From Xanthobacter flavus (GTDB lineage Bacteria > Pseudomonadota > Alphaproteobacteria > Rhizobiales > Xanthobacteraceae), in NCBI RefSeq assembly GCF_017875275.1, contig NZ_JAGGML010000001.1:62001-126000 (forward strand): DNA of 64,000 nucleotides. The letters run 5' to 3'. The notes under the pieces were generated by a model. It saw only the letters and a list, made by a program, of their open reading frames with translations. It was not told where the DNA came from and did no database searches. The position numbers and the translations under genes were made by a program. How positions within the stretch are numbered: position 1 is the stretch's first letter; the number at the start of each line of letters is the position of its first letter. This document shows positions 52,350-62,600 of this stretch, piece after piece.

Positions 52350-53215
52350 CAGGCCGCTGCCTCTGCCGCCCGCGCAGCTTCTCCGCCGAGCCACGTCGGC
52401 CACCACCGGGGGAGCTTCCCTGCCGCCTTGGCGCGGGAATAGGCGGCATAGGCGAGGCCTCCGAGAATCACGAGGCCGGCAATGAGCCCGAGCACGGTCC
52501 CGGCCTGGATGCGGTCAATGCCGCCCTGCGCCTGGTCGATCACCTCCAGCGCCTTGTCGGCGGTGAAGCCGCCGGCGGGCACGGACGCCGCGGCGGTGCC
52601 CTGGATGACGCCGGACTGGGAAAGCGGCTGCTCCTCTACCGGAGCGTCCGGCACGACGGTGCCGGTGGGGACGCCCGCGCCGGCGGCGATGGGCTCCACG
52701 ACCCGGGCCACGGCCTTGCGGGTGAACAGGGCGCCTTCCGCCTCGCGACGCCGTTCCAGCCCGCGCAGGGTCTGCCCCTTGGACTTGACCCACTGCATGA
52801 GGCCAGGGCGCACCGCGCCATAGTCGCCGCGGTTGAGGGCCTTGACGAAGCTGGCGCGGCCGATCGCGCCGGTATTGAAGTCGAAGGACACGAGCGCCGC
52901 GAACTGGTTGTCCGTCAGCGGCACCTTCACCGTCCGGGCCACGCGGTCCTCGCACTCGTCGAGGTCCGCGTCGAGGATCGCGCACGCCTCCGGCTCGGTG
53001 ATGCGCAGGCCCTTCCTGATCTTGAGCGGGTGCTGGGCATCGTCCGTGTGGCCGTAGCCGATGGTCAGCGTGCCCTTGGGCTTGCTACCGTCCCATTCGC
53101 GGTAGCCATAAGGGACGCCCTTCACCGGGCGCAGGTCGTCGTAGACGAAGGGGACGAAGCTCTCGTAGGACTTCACGAGCGCCAGCCCCGCCGCGTTGAT
53201 GTCGCGTCGTGCCAT
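52349..53215 (-). CDS. Phage endolysin, GH24 lysozyme with C-terminal membrane anchor
   Basis: 288 residues. The muramidase domain (1-155) has the catalytic Glu in LVKSYESFVPFVYDD and the LTIGYGHT segment. The C-terminal 130 residues are a linker and a transmembrane helix (TVLGLIAGLVILGGLAYAAYSRAK) near the end, so the enzyme is membrane-tethered rather than released by a signal peptide. It is the first gene of the lysis cassette. Confidence 0.88.
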   Translation of the reverse strand: MARRDINAAGLALVKSYESFVPFVYDDLRPVKGVPYGYREWDGSKPKGTLTIGYGHTDDAQHPLKIRKGLRITEPEACAILDADLDECEDRVARTVKVPLTDNQFAALVSFDFNTGAIGRASFVKALNRGDYGAVRPGLMQWVKSKGQTLRGLERRREAEGALFTRKAVARVVEPIAAGAGVPTGTVVPDAPVEEQPLSQSGVIQGTAAASVPAGGFTADKALEVIDQAQGGIDRIQAGTVLGLIAGLVILGGLAYAAYSRAKAAGKLPRWWPTWLGGEAARAAEAAA

Positions 53216-53312
53216 GGTTCACCTATGATGTGCTGGAAATGAAAAAGCCGCCCGGAGGCGGCCGTGTTAGAATGGGAGCGTTCGCCTCAAGCCCTGACAC
53301 TTGGGCGGACGG

Positions 53313-53348
53313 GAGCCGGGTGACCTACCCCCATAGGTCACCCGGCTC
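53313..53348. terminator. Perfect 15-base inverted repeat, terminator-like
   Basis: GAGCCGGGTGACCTA and TAGGTCACCCGGCTC are separated by CCCCCA. The hairpin sits in the gene-poor gap between the endolysin and the tail genes. No clear T-run follows, so it could instead be a protein-binding site or an RNA structure. Confidence 0.5.
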
Positions 53349-53498
53349 ACTTTCGCAGTGCACCAATTTTCCGCTAAGGACGAGCAGCCGCCTTCACGCG
53401 CCACGTGGAGCCGGTCAGAGCCGGGCGGCAAGGCCCCTAAACCATGGCCTCCCGGCTCGTCCTGCCCATGGTCGTAAGCCGAGCTTCAGGAATTCGCG

Positions 53499-53561
53499 AT
53501 GATCGCTGTCACCATCGCATTCGCAGCCCTTGTGGTGCTGGTGCTCAGGCTCCCGGCTTAA
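53499..53561 (+). CDS. Tiny hydrophobic peptide 1
   Basis: 20 codons: MIAVTIAFAALVVLVLRLPA, a single membrane helix. AGGA lies 8 bases before the ATG. It is one of three similar tiny frames in the 770-base gap without other genes. Real translation is unproven. Confidence 0.35.
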   Translation: MIAVTIAFAALVVLVLRLPA

Positions 53562-53697
53562 ACACGAGCTCTGGGTAAAAGCGGCCCTACCTCCTGCGCG
53601 TGCAACCGGCTCACCGCTACCTCAATTGGAGGATGCACGCCCTGCCGCCCTGCGGCACCATGCTCGCATTCATTGAGCTGGTGTCAGGGGGGCAACC

Positions 53698-53769
53698 ATG
53701 CGCGTTGACTGGATTGTTATCTGCACTGCAGCATTTGTCTTCGGCGCGCTCTGGCTGGTTCTGCAATAA
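53698..53769 (+). CDS. Tiny hydrophobic peptide 2
   Basis: 23 codons: MRVDWIVICTAAFVFGALWL then VLQ, a single membrane helix. GGGGGG ends 5 bases before the ATG. Same orientation as the other two tiny frames. Confidence 0.4.
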   Translation: MRVDWIVICTAAFVFGALWLVLQ

Positions 53770-53801
53770 GCATCGCCAACCGCCAAAATTGGAGGGCTCG
53801 A

Positions 53802-53879
53802 ATGCCGGGGCTGCTCGAGCTCGTCGTGGTCGCGCTCGTGATAGCTGCCATTATGGCCGCATGGTTGAGCCGCCGCTGA
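53802..53879 (+). CDS. Tiny hydrophobic peptide 3
   Basis: 25 codons: MPGLLELVVVALVIAAIMAA then WLSRR, a single membrane helix with a basic tail. GGAGGG lies 5 bases before the ATG, a strong ribosome site within ATTGGAGGG, a motif also present as ATTGGAGG at about 53624. Confidence 0.4.
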   Translation: MPGLLELVVVALVIAAIMAAWLSRR

Positions 53880-53982
53880 CGGTGCGATACTGCCAATTTG
53901 AGGCTACGCCTGCCTTGGCTTCGTGCCTCGTTTCCAAGTCTCACATGAGCTGGCCATGGCGGTCAGGAAGAGAAGCGAGCGA

Positions 53983-55059
53983 TCAGAACAGCGCCTTGTC
54001 ATAGGCCGCCGCCCGTCGCCCGTTGCCGGCGGCGTTGGGGTGCACCGTGTCTGCCATGAAGCCCGCCGCCACCGCCGCCGCATAGGCGCCGAGAGTGTCC
54101 CGGTCATCCAGGTAGCCGCACCCGCGGGCGATAGCGACGCCCTTCAAGACGCGGTCATACCTTGCAAGGAAGGTGCTGCCCGCGTCGGAGCTATCGTTCG
54201 GACGCACCAGCATGACCTGGGTGCCCCCGCTCTGCCAGCGGCCCACGAGCTTGTCGATCAGGTGGCCGTAGCCCCCGTCATCGAGCGTCACCCGGTCGTT
54301 CATCCCGCCGTTGAGTAGGTAGACGTCAGGCCGCAGCATCTCCATCCACTTGCGGCCCCAGGCATCATCGAGGCTGGCGTGCTGCGAGAGATAAGTCCCG
54401 GAGATGCCGCAGTTGGAGAGCGTCGCCCCGCCGCTATCCCTCAGGAAGTCGGCACCGAACAGCACGACATTTCCCGTGATCGAGAAGACCGCGATCCCAG
54501 TCGCGGCCACGCCGTCTTGATAGATGTCCACGGCGCATAGCTCTCCGGTCGGATAGCGCGCGCCATCCACGCTTGCACCAGTTGCGCCGTCGCCGGCGGA
54601 GACCACACCAAACGAGCCGCCGGCACCGAGCTCGAAGTAGATGCGGCATCGGTCCCAGGCAACGCCGGGGTCCAAGCCTGCATATCCACCGGCGACGCCG
54701 ACATAGGAGGTTCCCAACCCACACAGGGAATGGGATCGCGGCCCACTGTCCCAGGCGGGGTTCCCGACAAGGAAGGGGGTCACGGTGCCGCTGGTGGCCC
54801 CATTGTAGAAGCCGGGCTGGAGCGCGTCGAACCACACGAGGCCCGGCCCGCCATCGCCGAGGCGCCGCTTGAGCCGGCTTGTGAGCGACGGGATATAGGA
54901 CGACACAGGATTCCCGCCGCCGGCCGTGAGGCTATCGATGCCGGCCAGCACGCGCACATGGCGCTGGGGAGCGACCTTCGCGCGACCGAGGGGGTTGAGC
55001 CGGCGGAGGGAGCGCAGCGCGCTGCCGGCGAGCTGCTGCGCAGTGGTGTCCATGCTCAT
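53983..55059 (-). CDS. Phage SGNH/GDSL-type hydrolase (tail-associated esterase candidate)
   Basis: 358 residues. Block I is LAGIDSLTAGGG with the nucleophilic Ser, LLNGGMNDRV supplies the oxyanion Asn/Gly, and the terminal DTVHPNAAGNGRR gives the Asp-x-x-His pair. Such enzymes on tails deacetylate surface polysaccharides. ATG 55059 overlaps the stop of the gene upstream (TGATGA), showing coupling. Confidence 0.75.
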   Translation of the reverse strand: MSMDTTAQQLAGSALRSLRRLNPLGRAKVAPQRHVRVLAGIDSLTAGGGNPVSSYIPSLTSRLKRRLGDGGPGLVWFDALQPGFYNGATSGTVTPFLVGNPAWDSGPRSHSLCGLGTSYVGVAGGYAGLDPGVAWDRCRIYFELGAGGSFGVVSAGDGATGASVDGARYPTGELCAVDIYQDGVAATGIAVFSITGNVVLFGADFLRDSGGATLSNCGISGTYLSQHASLDDAWGRKWMEMLRPDVYLLNGGMNDRVTLDDGGYGHLIDKLVGRWQSGGTQVMLVRPNDSSDAGSTFLARYDRVLKGVAIARGCGYLDDRDTLGAYAAAVAAGFMADTVHPNAAGNGRRAAAYDKALF

Positions 55060-55424
55060 CAGGAGATCCGATAGCTGACTGGGCCGGAAGTGAAGTCGGA
55101 GCACTCGAGGTAATAGTCCACGCCCGGCTCGCCCTCCTCCGCCCGCTCGGAGGCCGGTGCCGTCCAGACGTAGATGGTTTCGCCGCCGGCGGTCAGCTCG
55201 TGCTTGGTCACGCCGCCGTCGAAGGAGCGCTTGAGGGTCAGCGTCGCCACGAAGTCCCCGGAGATGGTGACGTTGAACACCTGGCCGGCATTCGGCCGGA
55301 AGGGGCCGCTCAATCCGTCGGCAATGAAGGTGCCCTCGACGGGAGCCGGGCGCCCGTCGTCGGCAGCCCCCGGCAGGCCGACGATGGCGACCTTCTGGAT
55401 TTCGTATCGAACTGGGGAGGTCAT
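55059..55424 (-). CDS. Phage structural protein of unknown function
   Basis: 121 residues, beta-rich (GQVFNVTISGDFVATLTLKRSFDGGVTKHEL...YYLECSDFTSGPVSYRIS). It resembles small beta-sandwich tail proteins but no family is certain. It lies between the fibre gene and the hydrolase gene on the same strand with a 1-base overlap downstream. Confidence 0.6.
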   Translation of the reverse strand: MTSPVRYEIQKVAIVGLPGAADDGRPAPVEGTFIADGLSGPFRPNAGQVFNVTISGDFVATLTLKRSFDGGVTKHELTAGGETIYVWTAPASERAEEGEPGVDYYLECSDFTSGPVSYRIS

Positions 55425-55432
55425 GGTGCACC

Positions 55433-56614
55433 TCAGGAGGTGGGCGGGGTGATGCGGATGAAGACGAGGGCGACGCGCACCACGCCGCCCGTGAAGTTGC
55501 CGCCGTTGGCCGTGAACCTCACGGCGCGGCCGACATTGAAGACACCGGTCCCGACCGAGCCGATGTTCGTCGAGCCGGCTCCCGTGGGCAGCGCGGCGGC
55601 GAAGGTGTCGCCATCGTCGGCCGTGCCGACGTCAAAGGACCCGGCGCCGGTGACCGCCGCTGTCACGCGCGTCGAGACGGCGAGGAGAATGGCTCCGGCT
55701 GGGATTGTGATGGTGGAGTCGGAGGTCGCACCGGCCAAGGCCACTGCCTCTTCCTGCACCAGGATGTCCGCCCGCGCGCCAGCCGCTGCAAGAGCAAGAG
55801 CGTCCAAGCCCGCAGCTCGGCGCTTGGCCATGTCAGTGACAAAGGTAGGGACGGGAGACCGCGCCGGGCCAGGCGCCGCGGGATCGTGGAGCGCGATCTG
55901 ATCCGTGGCGAAGCTGATGTTCGCCTTCGCCGTCACCTCGGACAGGTCGAGGGCGAGACCGACGTCATCGGCCAGGGCGCCGCCGCCGGAAAGCCCGGTG
56001 CCGGCGGTAATCACGCGAGACGAGGGAACGCTGCCAGCCGCGGCAATCGCTCCGGCGAGCGCCTTCTTCTGCTTCCCGGAATCGCTGGCATCAACCACCG
56101 CCACATAGTCGGCCACCGGGTCCACCTCTGCGAGCACATCAAGGCCGGCAATATCGAGCCTGAGGATACGGTTCTCGGTCAGGTCGCCGCCGCCGGAGAG
56201 CCCCTCCCCCGCCTCCACCTTCCGCGCCGGGGACACCGCCGCGCCGGCAGTCGAGGCCTGGGCGAAGGTAATGGAGCCGGTGCCCACCGGCACGGGGTTG
56301 AGGGAGGAGACCCACCACTCGGTGTTCGCGCCTGCGAAGCCGTCGGTCACGAACACGCGCGTGCCCCGGGTCACCTCCTTTTTGCTATCGAAGTCCGACG
56401 CCCGTTCCCAGTTCCCGGCCCGTGCGATCCAGATGCCGTTCTCGTGCTTCGCGGTCTGGTCCTTCACCAGCACCCGGTCACCATCGATCAGCGTGATGGC
56501 GTCGAGTACGTCGAGCCCATTGAGCGCAATGTTGACGCCGGGGGTGGCCACGCGGCACGGCCCCTTGATCGCCGCGGCCGTGATGAAGCCGGCGGCAAGG
56601 TCGGTCATTCCCAT
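55433..56614 (-). CDS. Tail fibre-like protein
   Basis: 393 residues. The first 110 resemble phage fibre N-terminal modules (GDRVLVKDQTAKHENGIWIARAGNWERASDFD...). The middle has two copies of an AGxGLSGGGxL...LDL/LDI repeat (AGEGLSGGGDLTENRILRLDI and AGTGLSGGGALADDVGLALDL). The C-terminal 90 residues form a beta-rich head (TRVTAAVTGAGSFDVGTADDG). It probably binds the host surface together with the hydrolase downstream. Confidence 0.7.
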   Translation of the reverse strand: MGMTDLAAGFITAAAIKGPCRVATPGVNIALNGLDVLDAITLIDGDRVLVKDQTAKHENGIWIARAGNWERASDFDSKKEVTRGTRVFVTDGFAGANTEWWVSSLNPVPVGTGSITFAQASTAGAAVSPARKVEAGEGLSGGGDLTENRILRLDIAGLDVLAEVDPVADYVAVVDASDSGKQKKALAGAIAAAGSVPSSRVITAGTGLSGGGALADDVGLALDLSEVTAKANISFATDQIALHDPAAPGPARSPVPTFVTDMAKRRAAGLDALALAAAGARADILVQEEAVALAGATSDSTITIPAGAILLAVSTRVTAAVTGAGSFDVGTADDGDTFAAALPTGAGSTNIGSVGTGVFNVGRAVRFTANGGNFTGGVVRVALVFIRITPPTS

Positions 56615-56626
56615 GGTGGTGATCCC

Positions 56627-59600
56627 TTACTGCGCGCCAACCTTGAGGGTGCGCTTGCGCGGCTTCATGCCGAGCGCATCGCCTAGCCCATCTTCGAGGT
56701 TGTCGATTGCTCGTCTGAGGAACCAGAAGTTCTGGCCCGGCAGGAAGGAGCGGCGGAGCGCCGCGAGGTCTGCGCGGTGAGCGTAAGGCGCCTGTCCTCG
56801 AGGACGGGCCATGTCGCCAATGAAGCGACCTCCCGAAAAGACAGCGTCCTGCACCTTGCCGGCGACGGGGCCAAGAAGTGTCCCCATCTCGTTGACGTTG
56901 GAGTAGCGCGATGTGTATTCGCCGGTGAGAGCAGACAGCCCTACCCGACCGGACGTGGCTTTTTCCGCTATCGTGTTGGCTTGATCCAGCCACCCCAGAA
57001 GCCCCGACGTGCTCAGGCCCTCCACCACCAGCTTCACCGGATCGGTCGGAATCTCCCGCCCCTGCACCGCCTGCCGCGCGGCATAGCTCATTGCGCCCAG
57101 CCCAATCATGGCGGCGAAACCCATGATGGCGCGGGCATCGCGCTGTTGGATGCCAGCCAGAGTCACCGTCTGCGCCGTGGCGGTCATGAAGCTTTGGAAC
57201 TGGAAAACCAGCCGGCCCACCTCATTGCCCTGCGACCAGAACGGCCGCTCCATGCCTGGCCGGACGATGGAGCGCTCCACCCCGCGGCCCACCGCGATGC
57301 TCATGGCCTCGGCGGCGCCCTGGTCCTGCCAGGCGCTGGTGTTCGTGAGCCAGAGTCCATCGAACCGCTCGCCGCCATTGTCGGCGCTGAATTCCTTCCA
57401 GATGCGAGCCGCCATGGGCTCGGAAATGCCGAGGTCGGCGAGCATCTCCCGCTGGCGCCCCGACAGCCGGCCATCCGTCGCCGCCTGTGCCGCCTTGAGC
57501 GTCTTGCTCATCACCGTGTAGCCGACGACGCGCTCCCCCATGTCGGTCCACTGCGGCAGCATGGTAAGAGCCATGAACTTGTTGACGCTCGCGCCCACCG
57601 CGCGCTCCAGCGGCGAGCCCCGGCCGTAATCGTCGAGAACATCCGAGAATGCCGCCATGCGGGCGTTCAGCTCCAGGTCGAGCCCCACGCCCATCAGCTT
57701 CAGCTCCTCCTTGGCACGCCCCCCAACCTCCCGGCCGATGGAGGTGACGAAGGGCGCCCAGCCATTGCCCAGCAGCTCGATCATTCCGTGGCGCACCAGC
57801 GGCGTGGCGAGGTCGGACATGGCCGAGATCACAACCGAGCCGAGAGAGGTGAGGATGTTGAAGCCGCGGGCGACGCGCGCCGCCTGATGGCCGACACCCT
57901 GCGGGTTGTCCGGCATCCCGAACAACCCGCGCTGCCTCTCCAGCAGCTTCATGAGCGTCTCGATGTCGTCGTCGGCCCGCTTCTTGATGCGCTCGTTCGC
58001 CGCCTCGATCTCCTTCGCCGTTGGCTCCCGGCCGGTCCTGGCCTGATAGTCCGAGGCGAACTGGTCCATCTGCCGCTGGGCTTCGTCCACGATCTCCCTG
58101 AACACCAGGGAGCCGTCGGCGCTGATGTGCTTCAGGCCTCCCATGTCCGTGACGGAGCCGAAGCGCTGGACGATGGCCATGTCCATCTCCATCTGCTCAA
58201 TCATCACGCGGGCGACGTGCTCGATGTCCGTCTCCAGCCATTTCGCCTTGGTGTCGAACGGCATGGCGAAGGTGCGCCCCTGGAAGGTCCTCCCCAGTTC
58301 CTCCTTGCCCGAGCGAATGGCCGCGCCGGTTGGGGCCTGATCGTCATAGGGGAAGCGTCCCGCAGGCGTGCCCACCACCCGCTGCCAGGTTTCCTCCGCG
58401 CGGGCGCGCAGTTCGTCCGGGGTCAGGTCGGTCCGCGCCTTCAGGATGGCCTCCGCGGCATCATCCACGGCGCTATCAGCGGTCTTGAGCCGCGGCGCAT
58501 CGGCGGGCGCGCCCTCGGTCGCGGCCTCCCTCTTTTCCAGCGCGCGCTTGGCCCCCTTCGAGCTGTTGCCGTTCCAGGCCCCCACCACCTCTTCCATCTT
58601 GGTCCGCAAGGCGGCGGCCTCCGCGTCATGGTTCGCCATGGCGGCTTCCAGCATCTGCCGGCGCACGGACAGGTCGATGGCGCGATCCGAGAGCGTCTCC
58701 ATCCGGTCCTTGTTGGCGGTGAGCGCACGGAGCGCCTCCTCCGCTTTCGTCTCGGCACGTCCCATGCGCCGACGCACGCCGGCAAGCGCCACCATCGCGT
58801 CGCGCACCGCGGCCCGCGCCGAGGTGCGTTCCCCGAGAGCCCCTTCCAACGCCTGCCGCGCCTCCTCCGCGAGCGCGCCGCCGGTCATGCCTTCCGAGCG
58901 CAGGTCCTCCTCGCCGGAGAGTCGGCGCTCCAGGTCCTCCAGAGTCTGAGGCCGGCCCTCCTCGCCGCGCAGGAAGGTGGCGACGTCATCCAGCGTGCGC
59001 AGCGTGGTGCCGCGCTCGGCCGCCATCTGCTGGATCTCCTGAGCAACCCGTGATTGCCCGGCATATTCCGCATCGAGCTGGCGCGCCTCCCACCAGCCAG
59101 GCTCTTCGCCCCGCGCCGCGGCCGCGATCCAGTCTTCGACCTGCTGCGGCGTCGGACGCTCCGGGAGCAGCCCGCCGGCCTCCTCCGCTATGGCTTCGCC
59201 AAGCTCGTCCAGGGAGCGGCCCTGTTTTGTGACGACGCCGCGCGGCAGGTCATGCCCTTTCAGGATGCCTTCGGGGTCGGCGACACCTCCCCGCCGAGAG
59301 ACCCACCGCAGGAAGGAGGGGGGCTCATAGCTCCGCTTGCGCCCGATCACGATCTCCGCAGCAAGGCGAACACCAGAGAGCACCGCATCCCGCTCGAACC
59401 GCGCCGCCCGCGCGATATCCGTCTGGGTCCGGGGCTTGGCGAGGCGGCTCATCTCCCGCGCCTGGGCGCGAAGGTCATCGATCTCCGCCCGTGCCTCGGG
59501 GCTGTTGAGGTCCGCTTTCACCGCGCCGACGAACTCGTCGAGCGAGGTGGCCTGCTCCGCCGCGCCCGCGGCCTGTCCCTCGAGCTGATCCGCGCGCCGG

Positions 59601-62600
59601 CCGGCCCGCCGGGCCTCCATGCCCCGCTCGCTGGTGCGCGCCGCCAGCTCCTGCTCCTGCCGGTCCACGGTGTCCATGCGGCTCTGGAGCTTGCGCGCGC
59701 GCACGTCCATCTCGTCCCGCTGCTGGGCAAGCTCCTGCATGCGGGACTGAAGGCGGGCCTTCACCTGCTGGTCGGCCGCGTAGAAGCCGGCGGTGTCCTG
59801 CACGAACGCCTGCTTCCGCTTTCCGACCAGGCGGGTGTTGAACAGGTGCGTGGCATAGGAGAGCGTGCCCACCGGGCTCGGCTTCTCGTTCCAGATGCCG
59901 ATCTCCACCGCCTTGTCGGCCAGCGCGTCGGCGATCTTGCGGAACTCGCCGGCCGCTTTCGCGACCTCAGGGATGGCGTGCTTGTCGCCCATGTTGGCGG
60001 CGTGGAACACCTCGGACTTGAAGTCGGCAAAGTCGAGATGCTGCTGGTCAGGGAACATCTGCCGCACGTTGTCGCCGAACCGCTTGTGCCGGCCGAAACG
60101 ATATTCGCTGTAGAGGTCCTCCAGCGTGCGGGTGAAGCCGGCAAATTTCGCCCGGGCGAGGCGCCTCACATCATCGAGGTTGCCGCGCAGGCCGATGGCC
60201 TCATCCGCGGCGGTGGGAATGCCCTCGGCGTTCTTAGCGTAGGAGAGGCGCCCGTCGCCGATCCATTCCGCGGCGCGCCGGGTGGCGGCGATGGGCGATG
60301 TCTGCACGAAGGCGATGGGCGAGCCGTACATGGGCGTCTTCCCCGCCACCTCCGCGGCGCCGAGGGAGGACTTCAGCCGGTTGCCCTCCTCCCACCGGTA
60401 TGCGGCGCCGCCAGAGGCACCGAGCCCGCCGACGCTGTCCGGACGCTCTTCCGCGGCCAGCATCCGGTCCATGACGCCGCGAATCTCATCCGGGATCGGC
60501 TCGCCGAGGTCGCTCAAGCTCTTGTAGATGGCGGTGAGCCACGCCTTGAACTGGTCGAAGGCCCGCTGGAGCGCCGAGGACGGGGCCTTGCCGTCCCGCA
60601 GGTATTGCTCGAATCCCTCCGCCCACTTCTCATGCTCCGCCCGGCCGATCTTGGAGGCGTCGTCCACGCCCAGCCAGGAGAGCACCTGATCGAGGTCCTC
60701 CTTCATGGCGGGGCTCACCTCGGCGTCCCGGATCAGCTCGGAAAGCCAGAGGTGGGAGGACTCGTGCATGAAGGTGGACTGGTCCCGGCCCTTGAACATC
60801 TCGATCAGAGCGCGGTTGCTCTCCATCGTGATGGCACCGCGGGGCACGCCCTCGCCGGGCTGGAAGACCGAGAAGGCGTGGGGAGGCAGATTCTTGAAGG
60901 CGGCCACCACTTCGGATACATTACGAGGCGTTGCGCTGGCAGGCCGCGCTGACGGGTCGCTTTGCTGGGCTTTGCCCACAGACGCCGAAATAGCCTGCCG
61001 CCCTTCCTCCTTCGGACTCGGCGCAAGGTCGAAGCCCTCCATGTGATAGAGGCGGCTTCCATCCTTGGGAAATTTCTTGATCACCAGCCGGGCCGTGAAA
61101 TCGCGTCCGTCCAGGATGATATGGACAACACCGTAGCTGTAGTCCGGAAGGCTTCCGTTGTAGATCACCGAGCTCTGGATGATATCCGGCAGGTTCTGGA
61201 TGAGCCGTCTCTTGATATCGTTGGTGAAACCGGACAAGACCTTCTTCGTCACGTCGCGACTGATGCCGATGGCCTGACCCGTGGTCGCCGTATAGGTCCC
61301 CCGAACGGACATCAGGTCTTGCAAGGCCTCGTGTGGCGTGCGAGCCGGAAGATCGTTCAGATAGAGCGGCGGGACCGGCGTGTTGGGATCGATCTCGATG
61401 GGCAACTGTCGGGATCCCGTGTTCTTTTCCGACTGGAACATCCGCGCCATCGCCTCGGGCGTCCGGCCCTCCGGCGGCACGCTGGCGAGGGCATGCTCGA
61501 ACGCCTGGATGCGCGTGCCCGTGGCGCCGGGATCGGCCGCCTCCTCCGCGCGCAGGCCTGCCAGCTCCTCCTCCATACGCCGGGGCGAATAGAAGGCCCC
61601 GTCCACCTTCCGGTGCCACTGGACCGCTTCAGGGTTCCGCTTCGCCCAGAAGGCATGACCGTCGGGCAGGAGGGTGCCGGAGGGCACCATGGCCGTGCCC
61701 ATCTCCTTCTCCACCACGTCATAGAGCTTGCTCGCGTAGCCCTTGCCGCGCTCGCGGGACGGCACGTTCGTCCAATCGACCTCCCAGCGGCCATCATCCC
61801 GGCGCACCAGCTCCACACGGCCAAGAATGCCCTCGATACCCTCCGGCAGGCGCTGCCCCTCCGAGGGCTTCGGAAACAGGTCGAAGGCCACCACGTCGTG
61901 CCCACCGGCGCCCCGGCGCACCGAGCCGCGCACCACCATGTCGTCTCCGACCGGGATTTCCTTCCATCGCGCCGCCTGGGCCAGCACATCGTCGCCCAGC
62001 GCCTCGGGGGCCTCGCCCGCCCGTACATCGATCCCCTCCTTCCGATAGAGGTCGAAAGCGCTCTCGCCGAGGCCGCGCCGCTCCGCGCGTGCCGCATAGT
62101 GTGCCTCCAAGATGGCTGCATTCGCTGCGGCTTCCTCCTCCGCCAGTCCGGCTTCCACAAGCTGGCGTCGCACATCGTCGAAGACCGGGCGCGGACCCAC
62201 CTCGATGTTCTGGGCCAGGCGGTCAAATTCCGCCTTGGAGAGCTGGGAGGCGGACCGGCCGAGCACTTCGCCAAGGATGGTCGAACCGACACTGAAGAGG
62301 CCCCCGACGCCACCACCGAACGCCGCGCCCACTGCCGTGCTGGAGAGATAATCCCCGGGCGTGCGGGCGACGTGGGTGCCCTGCATGATCGCTTCGTTTG
62401 CAAAGCCTCCCGCCGCACCCGCCAGGGCGCCAGCTCCGATGCTCTTCGCGAGCCCAGCTCCGAGCCTGCCGACCCGGTAGACCGCGCCGGCGGGGAGAAA
62501 GGTGGTGGGGTTTGCAAAGCCGAGCGGCAAGCCGAGACCGATTGCCCAGTAGGGATGCTGGGCCTTGATCATCTCGTTCTCTTTCTCGTCCTGAAAATTC

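Noticed and set aside
53600-54004. 134-codon plus-strand frame across the tiny-peptide gap
   Set aside because: It overlaps the end of the SGNH hydrolase gene and two better-supported tiny frames, and its translation has no features of a folded protein.
56777-60952. Two long plus-strand frames (758 and 632 codons) opposite the giant phage protein
   Set aside because: Antisense to a continuous 2123-codon frame, low-complexity composition, no ribosome sites or motifs.
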